From contig CAMCIC010000004.1 of the NCBI GenBank assembly GCA_945874895.1, positions 62,001 through 126,000 of the forward strand: DNA of 64,000 nt, given 5' to 3'. Origin of the DNA: Akkermansia muciniphila. GTDB lineage: Bacteria; Verrucomicrobiota; Verrucomicrobiia; Verrucomicrobiales; Akkermansiaceae. The stretch's first letter is position 1. Each line of letters begins with the position of its first letter. A program made the translations under genes and the position numbers. The notes under the pieces are model-generated. The model searched no databases. It was not told where the DNA came from and saw only the letters and a list, made by a program, of their open reading frames with translations. Below, piece after piece: positions 54,983 through 64,000 of this stretch.

Positions 54983-55834
54983 TTACGATTTGCGCACCAA
55001 ATTTTTCTCACCCAACATTCGCATGCTTTTGGGAGTGAGCTTACGGCGCAGGGCAAATTGCCTGACCGCGTGGCGTTGGATGTGTGATGCCGCTTCCTCT
55101 ACGTCATCCGTGAAAAAGATCAGGTCTGGGTCTTCTGGGCTGATCATTCCCTCATCTACCATGCGATAAATCATATCCATGAGCGGAGCCCAGTAGTCCT
55201 TGCCCATGAGAACAATGGGGAAATTTCTGACTTTGCCAGTCTGGATCAAGGTCATGGTTTCAAACATCTCGTCAAGAGTTCCCGCACCTCCGGGCATAAC
55301 AACAAAGGCATAAGAATATTTCACCAAGACGGTCTTACGCGTGAAAAAGTATCGCATCGTAACTTCGCGATCCACGTAGGGATTGCCATGTTGTTCAAAG
55401 GGCAACTGGATGTTCACACCCACACTGCGCCCGCCACTTTCGAAAGCACCACGATTGCCCGCCTCCATGATGCCGGGTCCGCCTCCCGTCATCACGGTAA
55501 AACCCATCTGCGCCATGCGGGCACCCATCGCGCGCGCCATCTCGTAATAGGTCGTTCCTTGGGGTGTTCGAGCCGAACCAAAGATTGTCACACAGGGCCC
55601 GACAAAGTGCAGGACACGGAATGCGCGAATGAAATCCAGTGACACTTTGAACAAAGTAGCCAGATCCGAAAGACGCGATCGAGGCCCCGATAGAAAGGAA
55701 CGCTCCGGCAATTCCAATTCATAGCGCATTTGCTCATCGATGGCCTGTTGATCAACATCTTGTTCCGGAGTTACTTTGGGACAGTCAGGGCATTCAGGTG
55801 CAGTCATCGGAATCATGATACCAGATGATCTCAT
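54983..55834 (-). CDS. LOG-family Rossmann-fold protein
   Basis: The 283-aa protein carries the LOG/TIGR00730 signature: VMTGGGPGIMEAGNRGAFES followed by VMPGGAGTLDEMFETMTLIQ. These are the nucleotide-binding PGGxGTxxE and GGGxGxM motifs. Plant LOG enzymes release cytokinin bases from their nucleotides; bacterial members cleave nucleoside monophosphates or have unknown roles. The first 60 residues include a CPDC pair. Later in-frame starts are possible (MTAPECPDC at 55807). It heads the operon with the phosphoesterase, cutC and the PpiC-type isomerase, and is divergent from the LolC-like gene. Confidence 0.88.
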   Translation of the reverse strand: MRSSGIMIPMTAPECPDCPKVTPEQDVDQQAIDEQMRYELELPERSFLSGPRSRLSDLATLFKVSLDFIRAFRVLHFVGPCVTIFGSARTPQGTTYYEMARAMGARMAQMGFTVMTGGGPGIMEAGNRGAFESGGRSVGVNIQLPFEQHGNPYVDREVTMRYFFTRKTVLVKYSYAFVVMPGGAGTLDEMFETMTLIQTGKVRNFPIVLMGKDYWAPLMDMIYRMVDEGMISPEDPDLIFFTDDVEEAASHIQRHAVRQFALRRKLTPKSMRMLGEKNLVRKS

Positions 55835-55958
55835 TTTACCAATGTCAAAAGCATTGGATCATGCGCGACCCCGCTGCGCATCGAATCATGGATTTCTCGC
55901 AATTCTGCGGTTTACTCGTGACCGCTTTTGCTCTAGCTATGGGCGCGCCGCAAGTAGC

Positions 55959-57575
55959 ATGAAAAAATCATTCAGTCTGATGCTCGCCTGGCGGTATCTC
56001 AATCCGCGTAGGGCTTGGATTTCTTCGATCACCATGATTTCGGTGTTGGGAGTCCTTCTTGGCGTTCTGGTGCTCGTCGTAGTGATGGCGGTGTTTGCGG
56101 GACTTGAAATGGAGCAAAAAAAACGTTTGCTCGGTTTTTCTCCCCACTTGCTGCTGCAGTATACTGAGACAGGCGAACGTTTCAACGAAATCGGGGATTG
56201 GGGAGCGGTGGTCGAGCGGATGCAGCGCATTCCTGGTGTGGTAGCCAGTTACCCGCACATTGAGGACAACGCCGTGCTGGATTCCTCTGATCTGCAACGT
56301 CCAGTGAACTATCAGGCCGTCGATACGCAGGACGCGCTGCAAATGAAGGGAGTCGAGGAAATTCTCGATCACGAAAACTTTCCCGGGTCATCGGCGGATC
56401 TGGGACTCGATGCCAGAGCAGTGGTATCCTCGCTGATGGCCGATCAGTTCCATTGGCAGTTGGGGGATAAAATCAATCTCTATTCGACAAGAAATTTCCA
56501 GGAAGTTCTCAGCGCCTACAAAACGACTGAGCAAGCGTTGACACGCGACCGCTTCGCCGCAGACATCTCCGCGTTGAAAAAATTGATCGTCGATGAATGG
56601 AAAGAAGAATCTAACGGATTTGTGATGTCGCGTGCTCAGGCCGATGTTTTGAACCGATTGTATCCCATCTATGAGACCGATGACCTGCGGGAGCCGGAAC
56701 GCAAAGCCATCGAAAGCATCCTCTCGGTCTATGATCGTGCGGAACATCGCCCCGCAACCGATACCTTTTTGTTTGCCACCGGCACAAAGGCCGAGTGCAA
56801 GTCACATCTCGATACTCTGATGAATGCAGACAAGGACCAGCTTGATGCGGATGTGCTTAAAAACATCAAGAGCATCATTCTTCCTCGCGAAGTCGAAATT
56901 GTGGGTGTGTTTCAAGCCTCTCAAATGGTCAAGATGCCTGATTTGTTTGTGCCTCTCCCACTCGCGCAAAGTTTGTCGGGGTTGGGGGACGGCGTGCAGG
57001 GTGTCGCCTTACGCATTGATGACGCCTATCAGGCCGATGCTTTTCTTTCCCGCATATTGCCACAGTTGGAGCAAGGTTGGGTAGCATTCACATGGGCGGA
57101 CCAGTATGCTCAGTTCTTTTCACTCATTAGCCAGCAACGATTGATGATGTATTTCGTGCTGAGTTTTATTGTTCTGATTTCGGCCTTTTCCATGATGGCG
57201 GTGATGTTCACGGTAACCATTCAGAAGAAAAAAGAGATCGGAGTGATGAAGGCTCTCGGCGCCACCCCGGGACAAATCATGCGTGTCTTTCTCTACCAAG
57301 GCACTCTACTTGGGATCGCCGGTTCTATGTTAGGAGTGTTGCTCGGTCGGCTTGTGATTCATGGGAGGGGAGGGCTTCAGGAAGCCTTACGCCACTTGGG
57401 ATTCGATCCCTTTTCCTCAAGGCTCACTGGATTCAAGGTCCTACCTGCCTACATGGACCTGCGTGAGCAACTTTTCATTGGCTGCATGGGACTCGTTCTG
57501 TGCATGTTGGCTTCATTGGTGCCTGCGTTTTTCGCTTCCCGCCATGATGCCGCTAAATCCCTTCGCAATCTTTGA
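55959..57575 (+). CDS. LolC/LolE-type ABC permease with enlarged periplasmic domain
   Basis: The 538-aa protein has the FtsX-like layout: an N-terminal helix (about 22-46), a large periplasmic region, and three C-terminal helices. It keeps the family marks LAWRYLNPRRAWISSITMISVLGV and KKKEIGVMKALGATPGQIMRVF. LolC/E proteins extract lipoproteins from the inner membrane. They are normally near 410 aa; here a helical insertion of roughly 125 residues (about 170-300) enlarges the periplasmic part. No LolD ATPase is adjacent. The frame is open 61 codons upstream; the ATG at 55959 (MKKSFSLMLAWRY) fits the family. Confidence 0.85.
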   Translation: MKKSFSLMLAWRYLNPRRAWISSITMISVLGVLLGVLVLVVVMAVFAGLEMEQKKRLLGFSPHLLLQYTETGERFNEIGDWGAVVERMQRIPGVVASYPHIEDNAVLDSSDLQRPVNYQAVDTQDALQMKGVEEILDHENFPGSSADLGLDARAVVSSLMADQFHWQLGDKINLYSTRNFQEVLSAYKTTEQALTRDRFAADISALKKLIVDEWKEESNGFVMSRAQADVLNRLYPIYETDDLREPERKAIESILSVYDRAEHRPATDTFLFATGTKAECKSHLDTLMNADKDQLDADVLKNIKSIILPREVEIVGVFQASQMVKMPDLFVPLPLAQSLSGLGDGVQGVALRIDDAYQADAFLSRILPQLEQGWVAFTWADQYAQFFSLISQQRLMMYFVLSFIVLISAFSMMAVMFTVTIQKKKEIGVMKALGATPGQIMRVFLYQGTLLGIAGSMLGVLLGRLVIHGRGGLQEALRHLGFDPFSSRLTGFKVLPAYMDLREQLFIGCMGLVLCMLASLVPAFFASRHDAAKSLRNL

Positions 57576-57577
57576 TC

Positions 57578-58429
57578 ATGAAAGTTTGGATCATTCAAAA
57601 CGGTGAAAAAACCGGTCCCTACGAAATCTCTCAAGTCGTGCGCAAGCTCGAGTCTGGCGAGTGGGATGCAGAAACATACGGATGGCTAGAGGGCATGAAG
57701 GATTGGCAACCGCTCTCCACCATACCTGCGTTCACTGAGGCCACCGATCGTTCTCACGTCGATCCTGAGTTGACCTTGCCCGCATCCGATTGCGCGGAAC
57801 CCGCTCAAGAGGCACCATCAACCGCAGCGCCCGCCGCGAGATCGGGTAGCGTTGCTGTACTCATGCGCAGATTCTTCGCCCGCTGGTTCGATCTGCTACT
57901 CTGGTCCAGCATCTACATGTGCGCCATGCAGTTGTCGGGCGCGAATTTGAAACAATTGATGATGAGTTTCTGGTTCAATTATTTGATGATGGTTGTCTGG
58001 ATCATCATGGAGGCAGCGATGATCCACGTCTGGGGATTGACCCCGGGGAAATGGCTTTTGGGGTTGCGCGTGTCGCGTGTCGATGGTTCAGCATTGCCTG
58101 TGGGCCTGAGCTTGCTTCGCTCGATTCGTGTTTACCTGATGGGGATGGGCATGAGCCACCCGATATTGCTTTTGCTGTGTCATGGATTTTCTTGGTGGTT
58201 TGTTCGCAAGCACGGCTCCGCGTTATGGGACGGCGCCAGCGGCCTACTCGTGAAAGCCCAATCCTTTTCTCCCTGGCGCTGGCTGGCTTTTTCCTTTGCT
58301 TCCTTTATGGTGATGAATCTAAGCGGAATGATCCTCGAACCCGTATCGAGAGAATTGATCCGTGAGATGTTCCCAGAGCAGGCGCAATGGCTCGATTCTC
58401 CGAAACAATCAACCAGTCCTATCAAATGA
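57578..58429 (+). CDS. GYF_2 and RDD-family membrane protein
   Basis: The 283-aa protein has an N-terminal GYF_2 domain (WIIQNGEKTGPYEISQVVRK, about 1-50), a Pro/Ala linker and an RDD domain (about 90-240) with RRFFARWFDLLLWSSIYM, TPGKWLLGLRVSR and several membrane helices. GYF_2 domains bind proline-rich peptides; RDD proteins are thought to be transporters or channels of unclear substrate. It starts 2 bases after the LolC-like stop and is coupled to the esterase by ATGA. Confidence 0.88.
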   Translation: MKVWIIQNGEKTGPYEISQVVRKLESGEWDAETYGWLEGMKDWQPLSTIPAFTEATDRSHVDPELTLPASDCAEPAQEAPSTAAPAARSGSVAVLMRRFFARWFDLLLWSSIYMCAMQLSGANLKQLMMSFWFNYLMMVVWIIMEAAMIHVWGLTPGKWLLGLRVSRVDGSALPVGLSLLRSIRVYLMGMGMSHPILLLLCHGFSWWFVRKHGSALWDGASGLLVKAQSFSPWRWLAFSFASFMVMNLSGMILEPVSRELIREMFPEQAQWLDSPKQSTSPIK

Positions 58430-59556
58430 AATTTGCCGTTCTTTTCCTGCTTTGGGTCATTCCTTGCTTGGGCGAAGAGGTTCATCTGAGCCGTGTCGCC
58501 GCGGAATCAATGATTCGCGAAAAATGGCAACAGAAACTCCAAGCTCTGCGAAAAGAGCGTGCGGCAGAGATGGAGACAAAGCGTATCGTCATCGGCAACA
58601 AAACATTGCGTTTTTTGCAGCGCGAAATCGGTAGCGCTCCCACGAATGGTCGGCCACTCGTGATTTCCCTGCACGGGGGAGGTGGAGCGCCATCCGAGGT
58701 CAACGATGCGCAGTGGCAAAATCAAATCAGACTCTACGAACCCGAAGGCGCATTGTATATCGCGCCACGTGCCCCGACCGATACATGGAATCTCTGGCAT
58801 GAGGCGCATATCGATGGCCTCTTCGATCGCCTGATCGAAAACAGCATCGCCATTCATGGCGTCAATCCCGATCGCATCTATGTCATGGGATATTCAGCCG
58901 GGGGGGATGGAGTCTATCAGATCGGCCCCCGCATGGCGGATCGCTGGGCGGCAGCCGCGATGATGGCGGGCCATCCCAATGAAGCCCAGCCCTACAATCT
59001 CCGCAACCTACCATTTGCCATTCAAGTGGGGGGAAAAGACACGGCTTACAAGCGCTCCGAGGTCTGTCAGCAGTGGGCGAATCAGTTGGACGCATTGGCC
59101 GAAGCCCACCAAGGGTCGTATCTCCATTTTTTTAAATCCTACCCGCAATATGGTCACTGGATGAATCGTGAAGATGCCATCGCTGTGCCATGGATGCTGA
59201 AGTTTTCACGTCAGGCATGGCCCAAGTCCATTGCATGGCATCAGGATGACGTGGTTGCCACCCGATTTTACTGGCTTGCTGTCAATGCCTCGCTCGCTAA
59301 GAAAGAGCAAAAGATCGAAGCGCACTGCAAAGGCCAGACGATCATGATTCAAGCAGATGATCCTCACACCATCACCCTGCGTCTCTCTGACTCGCTGGTC
59401 AATCTGGATCAGACAATAAACGTCATTTGGAACGGCAAACAGATCTACAGCGGGATCGTAAAACGCAGTGCGTCTGCCATCGATCAATCCCTCAACGAGC
59501 GCGCGGACCCATCCACGATCGCCACTGCTTTGCTGGAAGTGAAGGCTGGTTCTTGA
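58426..59556 (+). CDS. Secreted alpha/beta-hydrolase esterase
   Basis: The 376-aa protein has a signal peptide (MKFAVLFLLWVIPCLGEE). It is followed by an esterase domain with the oxyanion motif HGGGGAP, the nucleophile Ser157 in MGYSAGGDG, the acid in QVGGKDTAY and the His in QYGHWMN. This resembles PHB-depolymerase or feruloyl-esterase-like (LpqC) hydrolases. The last 100 residues form a separate beta-rich tail. The start overlaps the RDD stop (58426-58429); the longer open frame upstream is less likely. The substrate is probably an ester of a polysaccharide or polyester. Confidence 0.85.
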   Translation: MKFAVLFLLWVIPCLGEEVHLSRVAAESMIREKWQQKLQALRKERAAEMETKRIVIGNKTLRFLQREIGSAPTNGRPLVISLHGGGGAPSEVNDAQWQNQIRLYEPEGALYIAPRAPTDTWNLWHEAHIDGLFDRLIENSIAIHGVNPDRIYVMGYSAGGDGVYQIGPRMADRWAAAAMMAGHPNEAQPYNLRNLPFAIQVGGKDTAYKRSEVCQQWANQLDALAEAHQGSYLHFFKSYPQYGHWMNREDAIAVPWMLKFSRQAWPKSIAWHQDDVVATRFYWLAVNASLAKKEQKIEAHCKGQTIMIQADDPHTITLRLSDSLVNLDQTINVIWNGKQIYSGIVKRSASAIDQSLNERADPSTIATALLEVKAGS

Positions 59557-59570
59557 TTTTGCGGGTGCAT

Positions 59571-60344
59571 TCAAGTGCCGGCATCACGATAGAGAACCCC
59601 CATACGTGAAAGGCCATTTTCCTCACTGCCATAGAGACTGTGTGCCTTCCCTTTGCCGGGCTCGAAGTAAGCATAGCGCTCAATGGATTTCTCACGCTCC
59701 AAAAAGCGCAGGGCATCTTTGAGGAAATCATAATTGTCTCGCTCGGTGCCGCTCCAACCATTGAACTCCGTGAGCCAAACCGGCATCCTGTGCGATCGAG
59801 ATAGGCCTGAAAGGAAATTTGCGAAATCAACTGCATCGCGACTGCGATACCAATGCACCGCAATGAAATCGACACGCAATTTTTCTTTTTTGATCCGCCT
59901 CATGAATTCTTCTAACCATTTCACACCCTTGCCGTCAGAAGACGGCGCGGGACTGCCCAAAGGAATGTTTTTCGCCTCGGCGATCGCTTGCAACTTCGGC
60001 CAATGCTTGATCGCATCGTCAACTGTTAGATTGCCCTGATCCAAGCGCTCAGGCTCGTTGTAGCCCAGCAGGTGACGTATGTTCGTCATCGACTTGACCT
60101 GATCCAGCGCTTCACCTCCTTCCACGTCCTTGCGTCTTTTGATCATGGGCACGAACTCGATGTCAGAATTGTGATTTTCCCCATACCACCAGGTGTAATA
60201 CCAATGCGCGCCAAAAAGCTTGTGTGCATTGCGATCTGCGCCCGCCCAACCTTTTTTGTTTGTGACAGGCTTACCGCCAGCCGCCCAAGTTTGTGAAAGG
60301 AGGAGGGACGAGCTGAGTGCACGGAGAAGATTGCGACGGTTCAT
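59571..60344 (-). CDS. Secreted GH128-like glycoside hydrolase
   Basis: The 257-aa protein has an N-terminal export signal with two arginines (MNRRNLLRALSSSLLLSQTW). The catalytic part has GAHWYYTWWYG, LLGYNEPER with acid/base Glu97, DFIAVHWYR and the nucleophile Glu193 in VWLTEFNGW. This is the pattern of GH128/Asl1-like beta-1,3-glucanases. Both catalytic glutamates are present. It probably hydrolyses beta-1,3-glucan outside the cytosol. It begins 33 bases after the DMT exporter stop, on the same strand. Confidence 0.85.
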   Translation of the reverse strand: MNRRNLLRALSSSLLLSQTWAAGGKPVTNKKGWAGADRNAHKLFGAHWYYTWWYGENHNSDIEFVPMIKRRKDVEGGEALDQVKSMTNIRHLLGYNEPERLDQGNLTVDDAIKHWPKLQAIAEAKNIPLGSPAPSSDGKGVKWLEEFMRRIKKEKLRVDFIAVHWYRSRDAVDFANFLSGLSRSHRMPVWLTEFNGWSGTERDNYDFLKDALRFLEREKSIERYAYFEPGKGKAHSLYGSEENGLSRMGVLYRDAGT

Positions 60345-60377
60345 CGGAAATCGTTATAACGCATTTTCCACCCTATC

Positions 60378-61385
60378 TCAACCGATTGTTCTATCAACAT
60401 CGTCTTCCTTGGGAAGCTGCGTGCGGACGCGAACGGGTTGCCTCTGCAAATTCAAAATGGCTAAGGTGATCAATGATCCGCCTCCGACAAGGGACATGCT
60501 CAATCGTTCATTGGGGATTGAGTGCCCCATCCACAAGCCCATCCATGCGGGAGCGAAAAGCGCTAGGATACTGGTAAAGACCGGCTCAGCGCAATAAATC
60601 AACCCGGCTTCCACCGAGCTGACGCATGCTTGCCAACGATTCATGAGAACGAATGCGCAAATGCTGCATAAAACGGCCAATGTCGTGATGATCATCCAAG
60701 CAGCAGAAGATGAAATCGCCACAAAACATTGACTAGGCTCAGAAGCCATCGCAAAAGCACAGGGAGTGGAGACCAGGCTAATGCCCACAAACATGATCCA
60801 TGTGATGGGAACGCTTCGATTCTGACGAAAACGCGGATGTTCCAAGCACAAGATCTGCGCGGTAAACAATAGAGCGGCAAGTAGTGTTTCCCACTCGCCC
60901 CGTCCCAGACCGAAGTCAGTCACTTTCACTCCTGATAACCACGCCATTCCTATCACCACCATGATGACCGAAACGACAGTGGCTATGCCAGGCAACCTGC
61001 GGTGGCGACACATTTGATAGAGAGGCAGAAAGACGCAATACCCCTGAGTGATGAAGGCACAGGTCGAGGCCTTGGTGAAGGCGAGTGCGTCAGCTTGCAA
61101 CCACATACCCACTCCGCCAAACAAAGCCAAAATCAAACCTTGCTGCCACTCGAGACGCGTAAATTCACGCACACGGAAGATGGCCCAAGGCAACAAAATC
61201 AACCACGCCACCGTAAAACGAGCTACCATCAACAGAGTAGAAAGAAACAAAACGCTGGCGTTGGGCAAGAGGGCACGCTGCTCCACATAAAGCACCTGAA
61301 CAAACGGAAAACTCACCGCCCAGAACAAGGTAGCAAACAAGAGCCCAACCATGGCTCGGCGGTGATGAGAGTGACGCATCGGCAT
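60378..61385 (-). CDS. EamA/DMT-family exporter
   Basis: The 335-aa membrane protein has about ten hydrophobic helices and the DMT start GLLFATLFWAVSFPFVQVLY. Duplicated EamA halves can be followed, the second ending SVEAGLIYCAEPVFTSILAL. Such proteins export amino acids, nucleotides or other metabolites; the substrate cannot be read here. The start was taken at the ATG at 61385, two codons inside a TTG. It is divergent from the gene at 61470. Confidence 0.88.
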   Translation of the reverse strand: MPMRHSHHRRAMVGLLFATLFWAVSFPFVQVLYVEQRALLPNASVLFLSTLLMVARFTVAWLILLPWAIFRVREFTRLEWQQGLILALFGGVGMWLQADALAFTKASTCAFITQGYCVFLPLYQMCRHRRLPGIATVVSVIMVVIGMAWLSGVKVTDFGLGRGEWETLLAALLFTAQILCLEHPRFRQNRSVPITWIMFVGISLVSTPCAFAMASEPSQCFVAISSSAAWMIITTLAVLCSICAFVLMNRWQACVSSVEAGLIYCAEPVFTSILALFAPAWMGLWMGHSIPNERLSMSLVGGGSLITLAILNLQRQPVRVRTQLPKEDDVDRTIG

Positions 61386-61469
61386 GGCCAATCTGTCAGT
61401 TTAGTCCGCCCGTGGCAAGCGCAGCGCTTTTCATTTGATCTGAGCGCAGGCTCGACGATACTGCCACCG

Positions 61470-61952
61470 ATGTCGCACTTGCCAACACCTCCGAAACTGA
61501 TGGAACAATTCGAGAAAGGGTTGATCGATCGCGACGAGTTGCATGCCATGATGGCCCTTCACGCCCGAGCCCTGATTTCGGAAATGGAACTGGAATGGGA
61601 ATACCCTCTCGAAACCAGACTCGAGCAGTGGCGAAACCGACACCATGCATCGCGCCTCGCCGCCAAACACGGTGAGATGCGGGTGCGGGAAGTGTTTCAT
61701 GCGCTGGGTGAGTTGGAGAATTTCCCGCCCGCAACATTGTTGTGGAATGCGGGTCACAGGCATGTGCCCTTGCATTGCTTCATTCGCACCAAACGAGCGC
61801 CTTTGTTTCGCGTAAAAAAAATGAATTCTACCGCAGTGAGCGCCACGATCTGGGTAGAATACAACGAGGGCGAGGGCAGGGAGCTGGTGCAGGAAAAATT
61901 CCACCTCGTTCGCAATCGCCGCTGGATGCTAGAGGTTGTGAATCGGGAATAG
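61470..61952 (+). CDS. Conserved-looking hypothetical protein, 160 aa
   Basis: The frame is open back to 61002, but the upstream part runs antisense through the DMT gene. The ATG at 61470 (MSHLPTPPKLMEQFEKGLID) is the likely start. The product is soluble, with a helical N-terminal half (KLMEQFEKGLIDRDELHAMM, rich in Glu and Arg) and a beta-rich C-terminal half ending RNRRWMLEVVNRE. I recognise no family. It sits between the divergent DMT gene and convergent argS. Confidence 0.6.
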   Translation: MSHLPTPPKLMEQFEKGLIDRDELHAMMALHARALISEMELEWEYPLETRLEQWRNRHHASRLAAKHGEMRVREVFHALGELENFPPATLLWNAGHRHVPLHCFIRTKRAPLFRVKKMNSTAVSATIWVEYNEGEGRELVQEKFHLVRNRRWMLEVVNRE

Positions 61953-62009
61953 ATGGGCAACAACGAACGGCCTCCCTACCGATTGCCGATTCGGCGGCCG
62001 CCATCACAC

Positions 62010-63761
62010 TTACATCCGTTCTGGCACGGCAATGCCGAGCAGGGCCAGTCCTTTTTCTAGGGTTTTCGCCGTGACATCGCAGATCGTAAGGCGCGTATAA
62101 CGAGTCATGCCATCCGACTTCAGCACTGGACATGCTTCGAAGAAGCTGTGAAAGGCGCGCGCCACTTCCAAGAGATATGTGGTGAGGATGTTAGGTCGAC
62201 AGTCATCCAGAACGGCAGGCACCACCTCTGCAAAGCGCGAAAGCAAACGGGCCAGATGGATCTCCGCTTCCTCGGTCAATTCGATCGCGTCACCCGGTGT
62301 GAAAGTTTCTTCCAACTTACGGAAGATCGATCGCGAGCGCACGAAGCTATAAAAAAGATAAGGAGCAGTATCGCCCTCCAGTGTAACCATTTTATCCAGA
62401 TCAAACACGTAATCGGACAATCGGTGATGAGCGAGCTCTGTGAATTTCACAGCACTGATCCCGATCAATTCAGCCAATGCTGCGCGCTCCTCCTCCGTTT
62501 CCAATCGACTGCGCTCCTCCACGGTCTTGCGCGAGGCGGTCACAGCATCGTCCAATACATCGGCGAGTTGCGGCAAATCACCCGCGCGCGTTTTAAGCGG
62601 CTTGCCGTCGGTGCCCAGGATGGTGCCAAATGCGATGTGACGCAGATCCATCGAGTCGAGCCCCAGACGTGCCGCTACAGTGAAAAGTTGCTGAAAGTGC
62701 GAGGACTGGCGATGATCTACGACATACCAAACCGAATCCGCATGCCATTCCTCGTGACGGAATTCCAAAGTAGCAATATCGGTTGTGGCGTAGTTGAAAC
62801 CGCCATCGCTCTTGCGGATCATCATAGGAAAATCTGTCCACTCACCATCACGACGGATCAAAAACGGATCCTTGGTGGGATCGTCCACCGAACCATCAGA
62901 GAAAATGCAAACCGCGCCGTCGCTTTCACGAGCCAGTTCTTGATCGAGTAGTTTTGCGACCAGCGGCGCAAGCCGATCGTTGTAAGCGCTCTCGCCCAGC
63001 CAGTGGTCGAAGGAAACATCGAGGCGCCGGTAGATTTGCTGCAAACCCTGCTTCGACAACTCCAGACAGCGTGTCCAGATGGCCAAGTTTTCGGCATCAC
63101 CTTGCTGGAGTTTGACCAATTCCAATCGGCAGGACTCACGAATGCTTTCATCGGATTTTGAGGCATCGCTCGCATGACGATAGAGACGCAACAACTCCGC
63201 CAGGGGATTGGCGAGGAGCGCAGCCTCATCGAGCACATGCTTCCATGCCCAAGTCACCATACCAAACTGCGTTCCCCAGTCCCCGATGTGATTGTCTGTA
63301 ATCACATGATGCCCCAGAAAGCGAGCGATGCGCGATAGGCTATCGCCGAGAATCGTCGAACGGATATGCCCGATGTGCATGGGCTTTGCCACGTTCGGCG
63401 CGGAGAAATCCAATGCGATGGTGCGCGCCTGAGAGACCGTTGTCACCGCCAGTCGATCATCCGTTGCCGCGACCTGCATGCGATGTGCATAGACTTTGGT
63501 GCGAACGCGAAAATTGATAAAGCCCGGCCCCGCGATTTCAGCCGTGGCGATCGCGTCTGCAGGCCATGCGGCGATGATCTGTTCCGCGAGTGCACGTGGA
63601 TTCATTTTGTTGGCTTTTGCCAATACCATTGCCGCATTCGACTGGTAATCTCCGAAGCGGAGATCATTCGCAGGAGTGACGACGGGCGAAGCGGATAGGC
63701 CGATCCTTTCTGCAAGAACGGTGGCGAGAGTGGTTTCGAGTTGTTGGCTAAGTGTCATCAT
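62010..63761 (-). CDS. argS: Arginyl-tRNA synthetase
   Basis: The 583-aa class I synthetase attaches arginine to tRNA-Arg. It has the Add1 N-terminal domain (about 1-90), the HIGH motif in VAKPMHIGHIRSTILGD, the WGTQFGM segment, GTDGKPLKTRAGD near the KMSKS position, and the C-terminal anticodon-binding helices with DALR-type sequence (LLEVARAFHSFFEACPV). Length and order are normal. Two tandem ATGs occur at the start. Confidence 0.97.
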   Translation of the reverse strand: MMTLSQQLETTLATVLAERIGLSASPVVTPANDLRFGDYQSNAAMVLAKANKMNPRALAEQIIAAWPADAIATAEIAGPGFINFRVRTKVYAHRMQVAATDDRLAVTTVSQARTIALDFSAPNVAKPMHIGHIRSTILGDSLSRIARFLGHHVITDNHIGDWGTQFGMVTWAWKHVLDEAALLANPLAELLRLYRHASDASKSDESIRESCRLELVKLQQGDAENLAIWTRCLELSKQGLQQIYRRLDVSFDHWLGESAYNDRLAPLVAKLLDQELARESDGAVCIFSDGSVDDPTKDPFLIRRDGEWTDFPMMIRKSDGGFNYATTDIATLEFRHEEWHADSVWYVVDHRQSSHFQQLFTVAARLGLDSMDLRHIAFGTILGTDGKPLKTRAGDLPQLADVLDDAVTASRKTVEERSRLETEEERAALAELIGISAVKFTELAHHRLSDYVFDLDKMVTLEGDTAPYLFYSFVRSRSIFRKLEETFTPGDAIELTEEAEIHLARLLSRFAEVVPAVLDDCRPNILTTYLLEVARAFHSFFEACPVLKSDGMTRYTRLTICDVTAKTLEKGLALLGIAVPERM

Positions 63762-63850
63762 CGAGTAGAGCGGGAAGCCATGTGTAGAGCGAGAAACCGC
63801 GAAATTCCACTAAAATGCACCAATACGGTTTTTTCTTTCATCACCGATCC

Positions 63851-64000
63851 ATGCATGAACCGAGCAAAATTCTCTTTAGTGAAAAAAATTCATACTTTGT
63901 GAGCAAGTTGGCGCGATTTCTGCTTACTAAATCTCGAGATACTGATATTTCGCAAATTTCACTCGCAAGTTTGTTTGATTTGTCCAATATCCGCTCGCCT
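63851..64000 (+). CDS. Possible partial gene at the right edge
   Basis: From an ATG at 63851 a frame stays open for 50 codons to the window edge (MHEPSKILFSEKNSYFVSKL, then LARFLLTKSRDTDISQISL). The region is AT-rich, no Shine-Dalgarno site is visible and no family is recognised. It is divergent from argS, with an 89-base gap holding presumably both promoters. Confidence 0.3.
   Translation, partial: MHEPSKILFSEKNSYFVSKLARFLLTKSRDTDISQISLASLFDLSNIRSP

Noticed and set aside
61002-61469. N-terminal extension of the gene at 61470
   Set aside because: This part is antisense to the DMT exporter and has a shadow-like composition; the ATG at 61470 gives a compact protein.

Overview
The window looks like chromosomal DNA of a member of the Verrucomicrobia. 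The markers are a Verru_Chthon cassette protein A-type pseudopilin-like giant (45980-49540), secreted proteins with autotransporter-associated beta-strand repeats and a D-rich C-terminal motif, DUF6797 and DUF1080 proteins, several ECF sigma factors each followed by a membrane partner, and many ATGA-coupled genes with weak Shine-Dalgarno signals. The phylum is inferred from gene families; no rRNA is present.

Layout. 1-8169: edge fragment, a small lipoprotein/RNase III-like pair, the gmk-coaC-unknown-nuclease operon, a one-TM protein, pyruvate carboxylase and a 54-codon lipoprotein gene. 8170-10642: a nearly empty stretch, then a PpiD/SurA-like foldase with a TPR protein. 10822-20700: a three-gene operon of ECF sigma factor, VWA protein with an anti-sigma-like N-terminus and one TM, and a 2263-aa membrane protein; this is the strongest candidate for an undescribed signalling or envelope system. 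20807-20883: initiator tRNA-fMet with a clear terminator. 20927-35913: a probable genomic island, GC-rich in its second half, ending in an imperfect copy of the tRNA 3' end. It holds a dead ISAs1-type transposase, a truncated sialate O-acetylesterase, an ECF sigma/anti-sigma pair, a 3543-aa multidomain surface protein and a further gene fragment. 36046-45726: DUF6797 protein, GH99-like protein, UspA, a P1B-4-type metal ATPase, a metalloprotease remnant, ftsY, DUF1080 and bioF. 45980-51945: Verru_Chthon protein A, a secreted protein of unknown role and a membrane-anchored subtilase. 51947-55834: the operon LOG protein, phosphoesterase, cutC, PpiC-type isomerase. 55959-59556: LolC/E-like permease, GYF-RDD protein, esterase. 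59571-63761: GH128-like hydrolase, DMT exporter, a small unknown protein and argS; the right edge cuts another possible gene.

How the parts work together. Housekeeping functions (gmk, coaC, pyc, ftsY, bioF, argS, tRNA-fMet) are interleaved with envelope and secretion genes (foldases, LolC/E-like permease, subtilase, VWA protein) and polysaccharide-directed enzymes (GH99-like, GH128-like, DUF1080, sialate esterase relic, giant adhesin). This fits a heterotroph with a complex Gram-negative envelope living on polysaccharides. Two separate loci pair an ECF sigma factor with a membrane anti-sigma-like protein and a very large exported product, suggesting envelope- or substrate-responsive control of giant surface proteins.
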